Positions 6,090-13,320 of a stretch of 48,000 nucleotides of DNA are shown here, piece by piece (within the stretch, counting starts at the first letter, position 1; each line of letters opens with the position of its first letter). This DNA is from an uncultured Lactobacillus sp. (lineage in GTDB: Bacteria; Bacillota; Bacilli; Lactobacillales; Lactobacillaceae): the NCBI RefSeq assembly GCF_947367125.1, contig NZ_CANBCQ010000017.1, positions 1 through 48,000 on the forward strand, written 5' to 3'. Both the position numbers and the translations under genes were made by a program. The notes beneath the pieces were generated by a model. The model had not been told where the DNA came from. It did no database searches and saw only the letters and a program-made list of their open reading frames with translations.

Positions 6090-6122
6090 GATTGCGAAAA
6101 GCGCAATGGAAAGAGTGAAAAA

Positions 6123-6497
6123 ATGAATGATCAGGAACTACTTGCTAAGAAAATAGTTAATATTCGTGAATCACAAAATATGAGCCAACTAGAACTATCA
6201 CAAAAGGCAAATATTGAAAGAACTGCTTTAAATAAGATTGAAAAAGGAACTAGAAAGGTATCTAGCGATGAACTTAAGCGAATTGCCTTAGCTTTGCATC
6301 AATCTACCGATAGTCTGCTAAATATTGTTACAAATTCAGGCTCTATGACTAATGATGGAACTGCTCTAACTTGGTCAGATTTAGATATGCCAATGCCCTA
6401 CGGTGGGAAGTTGCCTGAAGAACTTAAGGATACCTACGTCGATTTAGCAAAAAGCTACTTCAAACGCCATCCTGAAATGCTTAATAGGAATGAGTAA
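6123..6497 (+). CDS. CI-like phage repressor, HTH type without a protease domain
   Basis: 124 residues. The N-terminal XRE domain (about 1-65) reads KKIVNIRESQNMSQLELSQK, then ERTALNKIEKGTRKVSSDEL. The short C-terminus has no Ser/Lys peptidase fold as in LexA or lambda CI. ATG at 6123 is chosen over an upstream frame because the region before it contains the promoter and operator. The metallopeptidase gene begins five bases after its stop, the arrangement of ImmR-ImmA pairs in which the peptidase cleaves the repressor on induction. Repressor of the cro-ant promoter by position. Confidence 0.85.
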   Translation: MNDQELLAKKIVNIRESQNMSQLELSQKANIERTALNKIEKGTRKVSSDELKRIALALHQSTDSLLNIVTNSGSMTNDGTALTWSDLDMPMPYGGKLPEELKDTYVDLAKSYFKRHPEMLNRNE

Positions 6498-6502
6498 GAA
6501 CT

Positions 6503-6940
6503 ATGATTACTTCTATAGAAAATATGTCATTAGAAACACGTCAAAATTACGATAGATTGCTAAAATATCTAATGAATTACGCTATGTTCGACTGCCATAT
6601 CGGTATTGAATTCACCAACAAGCTTCCTCCTTACGCACCTTCAGTGAGTTACAACAAGCCTGGCAAGCTAATAATCATGAACTCTAGTTGGCCATATCCT
6701 ACGCAAATCCCTTTTCTATTAGCTCACGAAATCTGTCACGTTTTAAATGAGGAAAAATCATATTTTAACTTAAATGACAGAACTAAAAATAGCGGTGAAG
6801 CACAAGCTAATATATCTGCTATCAAACTGCTACAAAGGTACTGCATCGAAAATGAGTTTCATTTCAGCAGCATTTATCAGTTTGCTAAAAGTTTTGCTAT
6901 TCCAAGAGAATGCTACTACCTGCTTACTGAAACTGCATAA
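6503..6940 (+). CDS. immA: ImmA/IrrE-type zinc metallopeptidase
   Basis: 145 residues. The zinc motif HEICH appears in FLLAHEICHVLNEE near residue 76, followed by a glutamate-containing EAQANISAIKLL segment that would give the third ligand. ImmA-type peptidases cut HTH repressors such as ImmR to trigger prophage or ICE induction. Direct linkage to a repressor lacking its own protease domain supports this role. The start codon at 6503 has only a modest ribosome site overlapping the end of the repressor gene, suggesting coupled translation. Confidence 0.85.
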   Translation: MITSIENMSLETRQNYDRLLKYLMNYAMFDCHIGIEFTNKLPPYAPSVSYNKPGKLIIMNSSWPYPTQIPFLLAHEICHVLNEEKSYFNLNDRTKNSGEAQANISAIKLLQRYCIENEFHFSSIYQFAKSFAIPRECYYLLTETA

Positions 6941-6956
6941 CTAAGGAGATATTAAT

Positions 6957-7277
6957 ATGCATGACGATTACACGCCTAGATACTTAACCTATCTTGTTGC
7001 TCGACTATATGAACAAATTGAAGATAAATCTACAATAGAAATTTTGACCAAATATCTTGATTACACAGAGGATGAAGCTAAAGAAGCCTTGAAAAACGTT
7101 GAAAAGCCTGAACTATTCGCCTGTGATGACCGAATCGGTGCAGCATTACTGAGTGCAGAAGAATCAGGAGATAAACAAGACGTTTTTAACGTGCTAGATG
7201 GCGATTTCAAGATATTCAACATCGTTATAAATTACGACAAAAATAACCCTCCTCACGGAGGATTATCGGAATATTAG
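6957..7277 (+). CDS. Hypothetical prophage protein, 106 aa
   Basis: Not recognised. The product is acidic and mainly helical (YLVARLYEQIEDKSTIEILT, then DYTEDEAKEALKNV), with a glycine- and proline-containing tail. No signal or membrane segment. A good AAGGAGAT site stands before the ATG. It follows immA at 16 bases and is probably expressed in the lysogen with the repressor. Confidence 0.68.
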   Translation: MHDDYTPRYLTYLVARLYEQIEDKSTIEILTKYLDYTEDEAKEALKNVEKPELFACDDRIGAALLSAEESGDKQDVFNVLDGDFKIFNIVINYDKNNPPHGGLSEY

Positions 7278-7282
7278 AGACT

Positions 7283-7305
7283 AAAAAAGCCGCCCGAAGG
7301 CGGCT
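7283..7305 (-). terminator. Minus-strand terminator between two plus-strand genes
   Basis: AGCCGCC-TTCG-GGCGGCT followed by six T when read on the minus strand. On the plus strand it is followed by GGAAAGG, so it ends leftward transcripts that start at or beyond 8470. Confidence 0.78.
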
Positions 7306-7322
7306 GGAAAGGATGTGAAATT

Positions 7323-7826
7323 ATGAATGAAAATTTACCACGTCTACTCTATTTCAAAATAATAAACGCCAATGGAACTAGGCTCTATACTCTACATCAA
7401 GACGAAAAAGCTATCATAAAAGTAGCAGTTTACATCCCTGATAACATAATAAGCTCGAAAGTCGAAGATGGAGATTTCTTCATTCAATGGACTATTAACG
7501 GTAAGAATATTCAATATAATGATATCCCTATTCAAGAAATCATTAAAACAGGTAGACGCATAGTAGAAATCGAATTTGAGCTGGATGTCTATCTTCAAGA
7601 TTCTATCAATTTAAACTTATCTTTAGGAGCAAAATACAGCTATATTTCGCCTCAAGAGCAAATTGAGCAATTTTCATTCTTTAAAACTATTATTGAACGT
7701 AAAAAGACTATTTTAGTTACCGACAGTATGGGAAAAAGACCTGTTCCTCCAACCGATAAAGCAATCAATGATTTTAAAGATCAGTCCAATTCCCAAGATA
7801 AAGATAAGCATGACAAAGGAAATTAA
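7323..7826 (+). CDS. Hypothetical prophage accessory protein, 167 aa
   Basis: No family recognised. Residues 1-135 alternate hydrophobic and charged positions and look beta-rich, perhaps one immunoglobulin-like sandwich (LYFKIINANGTRLYTL, FFIQWTINGKNI). The last 35 residues (SMGKRPVPPTDKAINDFKDQ onward) are hydrophilic and likely disordered. AAAGGATG precedes the ATG. Its stop codon overlaps that of the convergent membrane protein gene, so the two mRNAs are complementary at their ends. Position between repressor and integrase is where prophages carry lysogenic-conversion or defence genes. Confidence 0.65.
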   Translation: MNENLPRLLYFKIINANGTRLYTLHQDEKAIIKVAVYIPDNIISSKVEDGDFFIQWTINGKNIQYNDIPIQEIIKTGRRIVEIEFELDVYLQDSINLNLSLGAKYSYISPQEQIEQFSFFKTIIERKKTILVTDSMGKRPVPPTDKAINDFKDQSNSQDKDKHDKGN

Positions 7827-8470
7827 TCCTTTTCAATTGAAGTAATCATTATAAATTTTTCTTTAAAGTCTATATACTGCTGCACTATATGTTTGTCCTT
7901 ATATTCTTTTGATTGAATTTTTTGTGTGATTTTATCATATTCGGGTTGTGAGCTTCCGGCATCGTCAGTAAAAGGCACAAGACTCAGCGAATAATTACTT
8001 TCTGAATCATTTGAAACGTATTGGACCCAGCCACATCCTAGAGGCTTATGCTCTAATGAATAAAGATAAGCTTGTTGGAACCTATCTTCACTTAGCATAA
8101 CTGCTTGCCAAGGCGTACCGGAATCAAGAGAAATTAAATCATTTTTATTACGTTCTCTATTGATATTTTTATAAAACTGCTCATTTATTTTCTTAGAAAA
8201 TTTAATAGAAAATAGTATAGAAACAATTATGGTTACAAGAACAGCAATAATTTCTGCAAACGTATTATGTATCCAATTTCTTAATGCAATATCTATAGTC
8301 AGATAAATTAGTAAATCGATGATAGTTAATATTGCTGATATACTTTTTTCTCTGTTTGTATTTCTTAGAGTTGAATCAACTGCATTAAGCGATTCAGCAA
8401 TAGTATAGTTAATCATTCCTAAACCGCCAGTTGTAATGATAGTAAGTAAAATTTTAATAAAATCGTCCAT
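7823..8470 (-). CDS. Membrane protein with soluble C-terminal domain, DUF6338-like
   Basis: 215 residues with three hydrophobic segments in the first half (about 4-24, 45-65 and 72-92), the first followed by a polar NAVDSTLRNTNREKS loop. The cytosolic domain contains LDSGTPWQAVMLSEDRFQQA and GCGWVQYVSND. The TPW...WV pattern resembles DUF6338 proteins, but I hold this loosely. A clear promoter lies at 8521-8550 and a terminator at 7283, so its transcript crosses the whole opposite gene at 7323-7826. Prophage membrane proteins here often give superinfection exclusion; unproven for this one. Confidence 0.68.
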   Translation of the reverse strand: MDDFIKILLTIITTGGLGMINYTIAESLNAVDSTLRNTNREKSISAILTIIDLLIYLTIDIALRNWIHNTFAEIIAVLVTIIVSILFSIKFSKKINEQFYKNINRERNKNDLISLDSGTPWQAVMLSEDRFQQAYLYSLEHKPLGCGWVQYVSNDSESNYSLSLVPFTDDAGSSQPEYDKITQKIQSKEYKDKHIVQQYIDFKEKFIMITSIEKD

Positions 8471-8520
8471 TATAAGCTCCTATTTTTATTGATCGTTTGT
8501 TCGTATCATTAATTAATTTA

Positions 8521-8550
8521 ATCATACCAGTAAATGATGCATCCCGCCAA
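8521..8550 (-). promoter_or_regulatory. Promoter of the membrane protein gene
   Basis: On the minus strand TTGGCG (8545-8550), an 18-base spacer ending TGG, and TATGAT (8521-8526), giving an extended -10. Confidence 0.5.
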
Positions 8551-8578
8551 ATAAAAAATAAGAACCTTTATCTTAGAA

Positions 8579-8758
8579 TTATTCCTTCCGAAATTGTTCT
8601 AACAGCTTTTGGAGCGAGCCTGTTTCAGTGTATTTTTTAATCAAAAATAATATAGCCCAAGTTTGCCGTATATCTAATACGGGGTATGTTTCATGATTCT
8701 CTTTATCATGAAACACTAAACCTAAATGATTAAATTCGTATTCTTCATTAAGTTTCAT
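8579..8758 (-). CDS. Small hypothetical protein, 59 aa
   Basis: Product MKLNEEYEFNHLGLVFHDKE..., ending SLQKLLEQFRKE. No recognised domain; the middle (TWAILFLIKKY) is hydrophobic but too short for a sure membrane span. The ATG at 8758 is chosen because AGGAAGGTG lies six bases upstream; a GTG at 8767 overlaps that ribosome site. It is convergent with nothing and sits about 100 bases upstream of the membrane protein gene in the same direction. Confidence 0.55.
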   Translation of the reverse strand: MKLNEEYEFNHLGLVFHDKENHETYPVLDIRQTWAILFLIKKYTETGSLQKLLEQFRKE

Positions 8759-8843
8759 ATTATTCACCTTCCTAAACTTATAAGTCCAATATACCAGTGA
8801 CTATAAACCTAAGGCAAGAATATCTTTTCGGAGGATATAGATA

Positions 8844-9209
8844 ATGAAACATAGATTTTTAGTTACCACATTAGCATCTATAATGTTGGCTAGTGGCGTT
8901 GGAACTGTTGCAACAACTACATCACAAACGGTGCAGGCTGCACCTTTCAATAAGAGAAAAATAGTTAATCAAGGCTACTACGTTGAATGCTTAACTGATA
9001 AAAAGATTAAGTTAGCCAAAATTCATTGGAGAATCCCTCACTATAAGAGTTGGGTTACTCGAGGCTATTATATACCCAAGAATTCTATTGTTTATGTTAA
9101 AAGAATGGGCACCGACTTCGGCTGGTACTTAAAGACATCACGTCATGCTAAAACGACTTATACCGTGCTTAAAAAGTTCAATGACTATTCTTGGTTTGAA
9201 CTGTGGTAA
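8844..9209 (+). CDS. Secreted small protein with signal peptide (possible lysogenic-conversion factor)
   Basis: 121 residues. The signal peptide is MKHRFLVTTLASIMLASGVG through SQTVQAA, with a VQA-AP cleavage site near residue 33. The mature part is about 88 residues, very basic and aromatic (GYYVECLTDKKIKLAKIHWR, then SIVYVKRMGTDFGWYLKTSR). It resembles the small cell-surface or SLAP-like repeat modules of Lactobacillus that bind cell-wall polymers, but that similarity is weak. GGAGGAT precedes the ATG and a terminator follows the stop by seven bases, so it is its own unit. A secreted protein beside an integrase suits a trait given to the lysogen. Confidence 0.72.
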   Translation: MKHRFLVTTLASIMLASGVGTVATTTSQTVQAAPFNKRKIVNQGYYVECLTDKKIKLAKIHWRIPHYKSWVTRGYYIPKNSIVYVKRMGTDFGWYLKTSRHAKTTYTVLKKFNDYSWFELW

Positions 9210-9216
9210 AAAAATG

Positions 9217-9246
9217 AGCCTACCCTTTCGAGTAGGCTTTGATTTT
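9217..9246 (+). terminator. Terminator of the secreted protein gene
   Basis: AGCCTAC (9217-9223) pairs with GTAGGCT (9232-9238), followed by TTGATTTT. Confidence 0.75.
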
Positions 9247-9272
9247 ACGATATTAAAGAACACCAGTTTAAT
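9244..9272 (+). promoter_or_regulatory. Candidate promoter of the small toxin-like mRNA
   Basis: TTTACG (9244-9249), 17-base spacer, TTTAAT (9267-9272). The start would be near 9279, giving a long structured leader of about 155 bases before the 21-codon ORF. Confidence 0.4.
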
Positions 9273-9280
9273 TTTAGTGT

Positions 9281-9455
9281 AAAAAAAAGAAGCATCAAAT
9301 CGACACTTCTTTTCATCGGATGCATCCCTAGAAATTAAAGCTCTTGGGGCGCCCGCTCCTTCATGATTTACTACCATCCTCCAGTGTAACGCAAGCAAGC
9401 TTGCGTTTTGCTCACACCTACGGAGGTGTAAATCATGGAAGAAATAATATTCGCA
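9281..9455 (-). ncRNA. Candidate antisense RNA (type I antitoxin)
   Basis: On the minus strand a promoter TTGATC (9485-9490), 17 bases, TAAAAT (9462-9467) lies inside the small ORF. A terminator hairpin AGAAGTGTC-(5 nt)-GATGCTTCT (9288-9310) with a T-run at 9281-9288 lies downstream. An RNA of about 175 bases would cover the ribosome site, the first codons and much of the leader of the opposite ORF at 9435, as a type I antitoxin does. Inferred from promoter and terminator only. Confidence 0.42.
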
Positions 9456-9519
9456 ATGATTATTTTACTTCTTTTGATTCACGAGATCAACAAGAAGTAA
9501 TCTAACCCGCGGGCGCCCC
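9346..9519. repeat. Perfect GC-rich inverted repeat enclosing the 21-codon ORF
   Basis: GGGGCGCCCGC (9346-9356) is perfectly complementary to GCGGGCGCCCC (9509-9519). In an RNA from the promoter at 9244 the ends would fold back on each other around the ORF. Inside, CATGATTTAC (9362-9371) pairs with GTAAATCATG (9428-9437), masking the start codon, and CCTCC (9378-9382) with the ribosome site GGAGG (9422-9426). A hairpin AACGCAAG/CTTGCGTT (9388-9407) lies between. Confidence 0.75.
9435..9500 (+). CDS. 21-residue hydrophobic peptide, candidate type I toxin
   Basis: The ORF reads MEEIIFAMIILLLLIHEINK plus a final K. It is one hydrophobic helix of about 13 residues flanked by acidic and basic ends, in the size range of Ibs-type membrane toxins. 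The ribosome site GGAGGTG is nearly ideal but is buried in two alternative structures: pairing with 9362-9382, and a local ACACCT/AGGTGT hairpin (9414-9429). Such control is excessive for a random ORF. Together with the antisense promoter and terminator it suggests a type I toxin-antitoxin module. No homolog is known to me. Confidence 0.55.
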   Translation: MEEIIFAMIILLLLIHEINKK

Positions 9520-9544
9520 ATGCGCGCTCGTACCGAGCGCGCAT
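9520..9544. other. GC-rich 11-bp hairpin before the integrase
   Basis: ATGCGCGCTCG-TAC-CGAGCGCGCAT is a perfect stem directly after the right inverted-repeat arm. It has no T-run on either strand, so it may protect the 3' end of the small mRNA or be a processing site rather than a terminator. Confidence 0.6.
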
Positions 9545-9574
9545 CATCAAAAAATTGGAAAGGAAGATAATTTT

Positions 9575-10774
9575 ATGCCGAGAAAGAAAGACCCTGAAAT
9601 TACTCAATACACTTTGAAAAACGGTAAGACTTACTATCGTTTGAAAACATATATTGGTATTAATCCTGAAACTGGCAGACCAATGAACCCTACTAGAAGC
9701 AAGCTCAAATCACGTAAGGAAGCCGAACAGCTTAGAAACGAGTTGAAAGCTAAAGGAGCTGCCATAGTAGCTAATAGCCAAAAAATTGGCAATGAACGTA
9801 AGACGGTGCAAGATGTTTACGATATTTGGATAAACAACATGAGACTTGAAGTTCGTGGCGCTACTTTAAACAGGTTCAAAGATACTTGGAAGAATCACAC
9901 ACAGCCTGAATTTGGTAGCAACTATATTGATAAGATTTCTCCTGATCATGTCCAGACTTATGTTAATTCTCTTGCTTCTAAATATACTACTTACAGATCA
10001 ATTGCTAATCAGCTACATAGACTTGTTAGGTTTGCTATATTTCGTCACTGGTGCGAGAATGATCCTTTCGACTTAGTATTAATGCCTAAACGATCTGCAA
10101 AGCAAAAACGAGATACTTCTACTAATTTCTATGAGCTAGATGAGTTAAAGCATTTCTTGGAAGTAGCAAAGGACTACAGCTATATGAAATATACCTACTT
10201 TCTTACAGTTGCATCCCTAGGCTGCCGTCGTGGTGAAGCATTAGCACTTAAATGGTCAGATATATACTTTGATAAACGCGTGGTTAGAATTGAACGCACA
10301 GTATCAAAAGATGAGAATGGAAAGAAAACTATTGATGATGTCAAGAACGGCGTCCATCATTCTGTTCCCATGTCAGATAATCTATATTCTATCTTAAAAG
10401 AATATCGTGAGTTCTGCGATAAAATTGGTGACAACTGCGAGTGGATCTTCCATACACAAGATGGTAGTTACAATTGGCCTCAACAGACGGATGAATGGAT
10501 CAAATACCTGTATAAGTTCGATCAAAAGCGATGCGAAAAGTGGAATAAGGATCATCCCAACGATAAAAAGAAACCTCTACGTAAAATAACCCCTCACGGA
10601 TTGCGCCACACACTTGCTACACTTCTTTATGATGGTAATGAACGAATTACTCCAAAAGATGTCCAATACGTTCTCGGACACAGAACTTCAAAGACAGCTA
10701 TGGAAATTTACACACATGTAACCAAAAAGCAGAAGAAAGATATTAAGGGATCAATTAATAATTTGGACTTTTAA
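9575..10774 (+). CDS. int: Phage tyrosine integrase
   Basis: 399 residues in three parts. An N-terminal arm-binding domain (about 1-65: YRLKTYIGINPETGRPMNPT) is followed by a SAM-like core-binding domain (about 75-160). The catalytic domain (about 180-395) shows ASLGCRRGEALALKW (first Arg), HGLRHTLATLL (His-x-x-Arg), VLGHRTSKTAMEIYTH with the nucleophile Tyr, and a Lys in a beta-hairpin near 245. It integrates and, with an excisionase, excises the prophage. AAAGGAAG precedes the ATG. The gene is the last prophage gene before lepA, so the attachment core should lie beside it. Confidence 0.95.
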   Translation: MPRKKDPEITQYTLKNGKTYYRLKTYIGINPETGRPMNPTRSKLKSRKEAEQLRNELKAKGAAIVANSQKIGNERKTVQDVYDIWINNMRLEVRGATLNRFKDTWKNHTQPEFGSNYIDKISPDHVQTYVNSLASKYTTYRSIANQLHRLVRFAIFRHWCENDPFDLVLMPKRSAKQKRDTSTNFYELDELKHFLEVAKDYSYMKYTYFLTVASLGCRRGEALALKWSDIYFDKRVVRIERTVSKDENGKKTIDDVKNGVHHSVPMSDNLYSILKEYREFCDKIGDNCEWIFHTQDGSYNWPQQTDEWIKYLYKFDQKRCEKWNKDHPNDKKKPLRKITPHGLRHTLATLLYDGNERITPKDVQYVLGHRTSKTAMEIYTHVTKKQKKDIKGSINNLDF

Positions 10775-10866
10775 AGGTGATTATTCAGTAGATTTTACGT
10801 TAAAACGCAAAAAAAGCATTCTCAGAGTAACGACAAACCGCGTCAGACTGGGAATGCTAGCAAATC
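10775..10866. other. Prophage-chromosome junction, probable attachment-site region
   Basis: This 92-base gap separates the integrase stop from the lepA stop and contains the lepA terminator. Integrase-proximal ends normally lie within about 100 bases of int, so the att core is expected here or in the last codons of lepA. The matching copy would be left of the window and cannot be checked. Confidence 0.45.
10809..10858 (-). terminator. lepA terminator
   Basis: Read on the minus strand, AGCATTCCCAG (10848-10858) pairs with CTGAGAATGCT (10815-10825, one mismatch or G-U), with inner GAC/GTC pairing, followed by seven T. Confidence 0.8.
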
Positions 10867-12705
10867 TTATTTACCTTTGATGTCGTCGTCGTTCATCTTC
10901 AACACTGCCATAAAGGCATCTTGAGGCACTTCTACCCGCCCAACAGCCTTCATGCGTTTCTTACCACGTTTCTGCTTTTCTAGCAATTTAGCACGACGAT
11001 CTGGGTCACCAGTATGAATCTTCCAAGTAACATCCTTACGATACGGCTTAATGGTTGCACGAGAAATAATCTTAGCACCAATTGCACCTTGAATATCTAC
11101 TTCAAAGTTTTGCCGTGGAATTAGTTTCTTCAGCATTGAAGTCATTTGTCGAGCCCGGTCTTGAGCTTCCGATCTGTGAGCAATAAAGCTCAAGGCATCA
11201 ATTGGCTCCTTGTTAAGCAAAATATCAATCTTAACTAAATCAGTTGCGCGGTAACCTGTAATTTCATAGTCTAATGAAGCATAACCCTTAGTCGATGACT
11301 TTAAATCATCAAAGAAGTCAAAAATAATTTCAGCTAATGGCATGTTGTAAATAACATTCACACGGTACTTATCAAGATAATCCATAGTGACAAATTCGCC
11401 ACGCTTACGTTGACAAAGTTCCATTACCGGACCAACAAAGTCATTTGGCACCATAATCTCTGCCTTAACATAAGGCTCTTGCACTTCTTTGTATTCCCCT
11501 GCATCAGGCAAATCAGACGGGTTATCGATAACCTTAGTTGAACCATCATTCATAATTGCATGATAATCAACCGATGGCGCTGTCATGATCAAGTCAAGAT
11601 CAAATTCTTGCTCTAATCTTTCTTGAACTACATCCATGTGAAGCAAGCCTAAGAAACCACAACGGAAACCAAAGCCCAAGGCCGTTGAAGTTTCTGGTTC
11701 GAATTCCAAGGCAGCATCATTCAGTTGTAGTTTTTGCAGGGCTTCCTTTAAATCTTCATAGTCTCGATTATCAACAGGATACATACCTGAATATACCATT
11801 GGTGGAATTTGACGATAGCCTGGCAGAGCTTCTGCAGTAGGATTATCTGCTTGAGTAATCGTATCACCAACCCGAGTTTCACGAACTGACTTGATATTAG
11901 CAGTAATGTAGCCTACATCCCCGGCGATCAGGACATCCTTCCTAATTGGATGAGGACTTGAAACACCAATCTCGGTAACTTCATATTTCTTACCGGTATT
12001 CATAATTTGAATCCGATCGCCTGCCTTAACCATGCCATCTTCAATTTTAACGGACATTACCACACCACGATAATCATCATACTTTGAATCAAAAATTAAG
12101 GCTTTCAGTGGTGCTTCAATATCACCAGCTGGCGCCGGGATGTCCTTAACCACTTTTTCCAACATATCCTTGATGCCTTGACCAGTTTTACCTGAAACTT
12201 CAGCAGCTTCAGAAGCATCTAAGCCGAGCATCTCTTCAATTTCTTCCTTTGTTTTAGGAACATCAGCTGATGGCAAGTCAATCTTATTGATAACTGGCAA
12301 AATTGCCAAATCATCATCAATTGCTAGATAGGTGTTAGCTAAAGTTTGAGCTTGTACACCTTGAGAAGCATCAACTACCATCAAAGCCCCTTCACAAGCA
12401 GCCAAAGAGCGTGATACTTCATAAGAGAAGTCTACGTGCCCTGGTGTGTCGATTAAGTGGAAAATATAGTCTTCACCATCTTCAGCATGATATTTAACTT
12501 CAACAGAGTTCATCTTGATAGTAATTCCCCGTTGGCGTTCGAGCAGCATATCATCTAACATTTGATTCTTAAGTTGACGCTGACTAACAGTATCAGTTAA
12601 TTCCAAAATTCTGTCAGCAATAGTTGATTTACCGTGATCAATGTGTGCCACGATCGCAAAATTTCGAATATGTTTTTGATAGTCTTTTAGTTTTTCTAAA
12701 TCCAT
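10867..12705 (-). CDS. lepA: Elongation factor 4 (translational GTPase LepA)
   Basis: About 612 residues, full length. The GTPase domain starts [20 protein letters not shown] (P-loop) with DTPGH and NKID motifs. EF-G-like domains II, III and V follow, then the LepA-specific C-terminal domain with YKKD-type basic residues ([20 protein letters not shown]). LepA binds ribosomes and affects elongation and 30S maturation. ATG at 12705 is preferred because AAGGGTG lies nine bases before it; a GTG at 12717 overlaps that site. Own promoter and terminator, with the prophage immediately downstream. Confidence 0.97.
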   Translation of the reverse strand: MDLEKLKDYQKHIRNFAIVAHIDHGKSTIADRILELTDTVSQRQLKNQMLDDMLLERQRGITIKMNSVEVKYHAEDGEDYIFHLIDTPGHVDFSYEVSRSLAACEGALMVVDASQGVQAQTLANTYLAIDDDLAILPVINKIDLPSADVPKTKEEIEEMLGLDASEAAEVSGKTGQGIKDMLEKVVKDIPAPAGDIEAPLKALIFDSKYDDYRGVVMSVKIEDGMVKAGDRIQIMNTGKKYEVTEIGVSSPHPIRKDVLIAGDVGYITANIKSVRETRVGDTITQADNPTAEALPGYRQIPPMVYSGMYPVDNRDYEDLKEALQKLQLNDAALEFEPETSTALGFGFRCGFLGLLHMDVVQERLEQEFDLDLIMTAPSVDYHAIMNDGSTKVIDNPSDLPDAGEYKEVQEPYVKAEIMVPNDFVGPVMELCQRKRGEFVTMDYLDKYRVNVIYNMPLAEIIFDFFDDLKSSTKGYASLDYEITGYRATDLVKIDILLNKEPIDALSFIAHRSEAQDRARQMTSMLKKLIPRQNFEVDIQGAIGAKIISRATIKPYRKDVTWKIHTGDPDRRAKLLEKQKRGKKRMKAVGRVEVPQDAFMAVLKMNDDDIKGK

Positions 12706-12736
12706 AAAATCGTTCACCCTTTACTATGTAATAATT

Positions 12737-12745
12737 ATTATAGCA
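12737..12745 (-). promoter_or_regulatory. lepA promoter (extended -10)
   Basis: TGCTATAAT on the minus strand, with only a weak -35, about 30 bases before the lepA ribosome site. Confidence 0.55.
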
Positions 12746-12809
12746 AAGCTAGATAAAATCACGAAATTGTAGCATAATAATTTCCAAATTTAATAATACA
12801 AGGAGTTTA

Positions 12810-13268
12810 ATGATGATAACTGAAAAATCAGCCGGAGCTATCATCTGGCGCAAACAGAAATCACAACTAGAATATCTAATGATTCAAAGTCAACCTTATA
12901 AACAATTTCCAAGTGCTTGGGGATTTACTAAAGGACATTTAGAAGGAACAGAATCTAATGAGGACGCTGCACAAAGAGAAGTTTATGAGGAAGTGGGGCT
13001 TAACCCTAAATTTGACTTTACGTTTCATCAAGTTGATACATACCGTTTAACAAAAAATTGCCAAAAAGAGGTTACTTTCTTTTTAGCAGAATTTATTGAA
13101 GGACAACAAATTAAACTACAAGAAAGCGAAATTCGTCAAAGTGCCTGGTTAAGTTATGATGAAGCTCAAAAATGCCTGGCTGCACAAAATTACAAAGAAT
13201 TCAGCTACAAAGAACTTCAATTAATCTTAAAAAAAGCAAACAATTATCTTCTAAGCAAAATAAAATAA
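12810..13268 (+). CDS. Nudix hydrolase (Ap4A hydrolase-like)
   Basis: 152 residues with a complete Nudix box at about 44-66: GHLEGTE, seven residues, then REVYEEVGL. The start SAGAIIWRK and the short length match bis(5'-nucleosyl)-tetraphosphatases of the MutT family, which clear Ap4A or other nucleoside phosphates, but substrate cannot be read from sequence. Two adjacent ATG codons exist; AGGAG is better spaced for the second (12813). It is the only plus-strand gene between lepA and dnaJ and shares a terminator with dnaJ. Confidence 0.88.
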   Translation: MMITEKSAGAIIWRKQKSQLEYLMIQSQPYKQFPSAWGFTKGHLEGTESNEDAAQREVYEEVGLNPKFDFTFHQVDTYRLTKNCQKEVTFFLAEFIEGQQIKLQESEIRQSAWLSYDEAQKCLAAQNYKEFSYKELQLILKKANNYLLSKIK

Positions 13269-13281
13269 TATTTTTTCATAG

Positions 13282-13316
13282 AAAAAGATTTCTACCGACA
13301 AAGTAGAAATCTTTTT
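13282..13316. terminator. Bidirectional terminator between the Nudix gene and dnaJ
   Basis: AAAAAGATTTCTAC (13282-13295) pairs perfectly with GTAGAAATCTTTTT (13303-13316), giving T-runs on both strands for these convergent genes. Confidence 0.9.
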
Positions 13317-13320
13317 GCTA

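Larger units (their letters stand above)
5972..6106. promoter_or_regulatory. Immunity control region with four operator copies
   Basis: Between cro and the repressor gene lie TTGCGATATTCGCAA (5972-5986), TTGCTATTTTCGCAA (6012-6026), TTGCTTTTTTCGCAC (6041-6055) and TTGCGAAAAGCGCAA (6092-6106), plus a half-match at 6071. The consensus is TTGC-N7-GCAA. The second copy exactly fills the spacer of the leftward promoter, the first covers its early transcribed region, and the last covers the predicted start of the rightward promoter. Confidence 0.82.

Noticed and set aside
9138..9398. Minus-strand ORF of 86 codons across the antisense RNA and the secreted-protein gene
   Set aside because: It runs through a terminator hairpin and overlaps the C-terminus of the secreted protein; the translation is basic and low in structure. 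It is more likely a shadow.
9346..9519. Inverted repeat GGGGCGCCCGC/GCGGGCGCCCC as ends of an insertion element
   Set aside because: Only 174 bases apart with no transposase and no flanking target duplication; RNA closure explains it better.
9520..9544. GC-rich hairpin as a rho-independent terminator
   Set aside because: No T-run follows on either strand.
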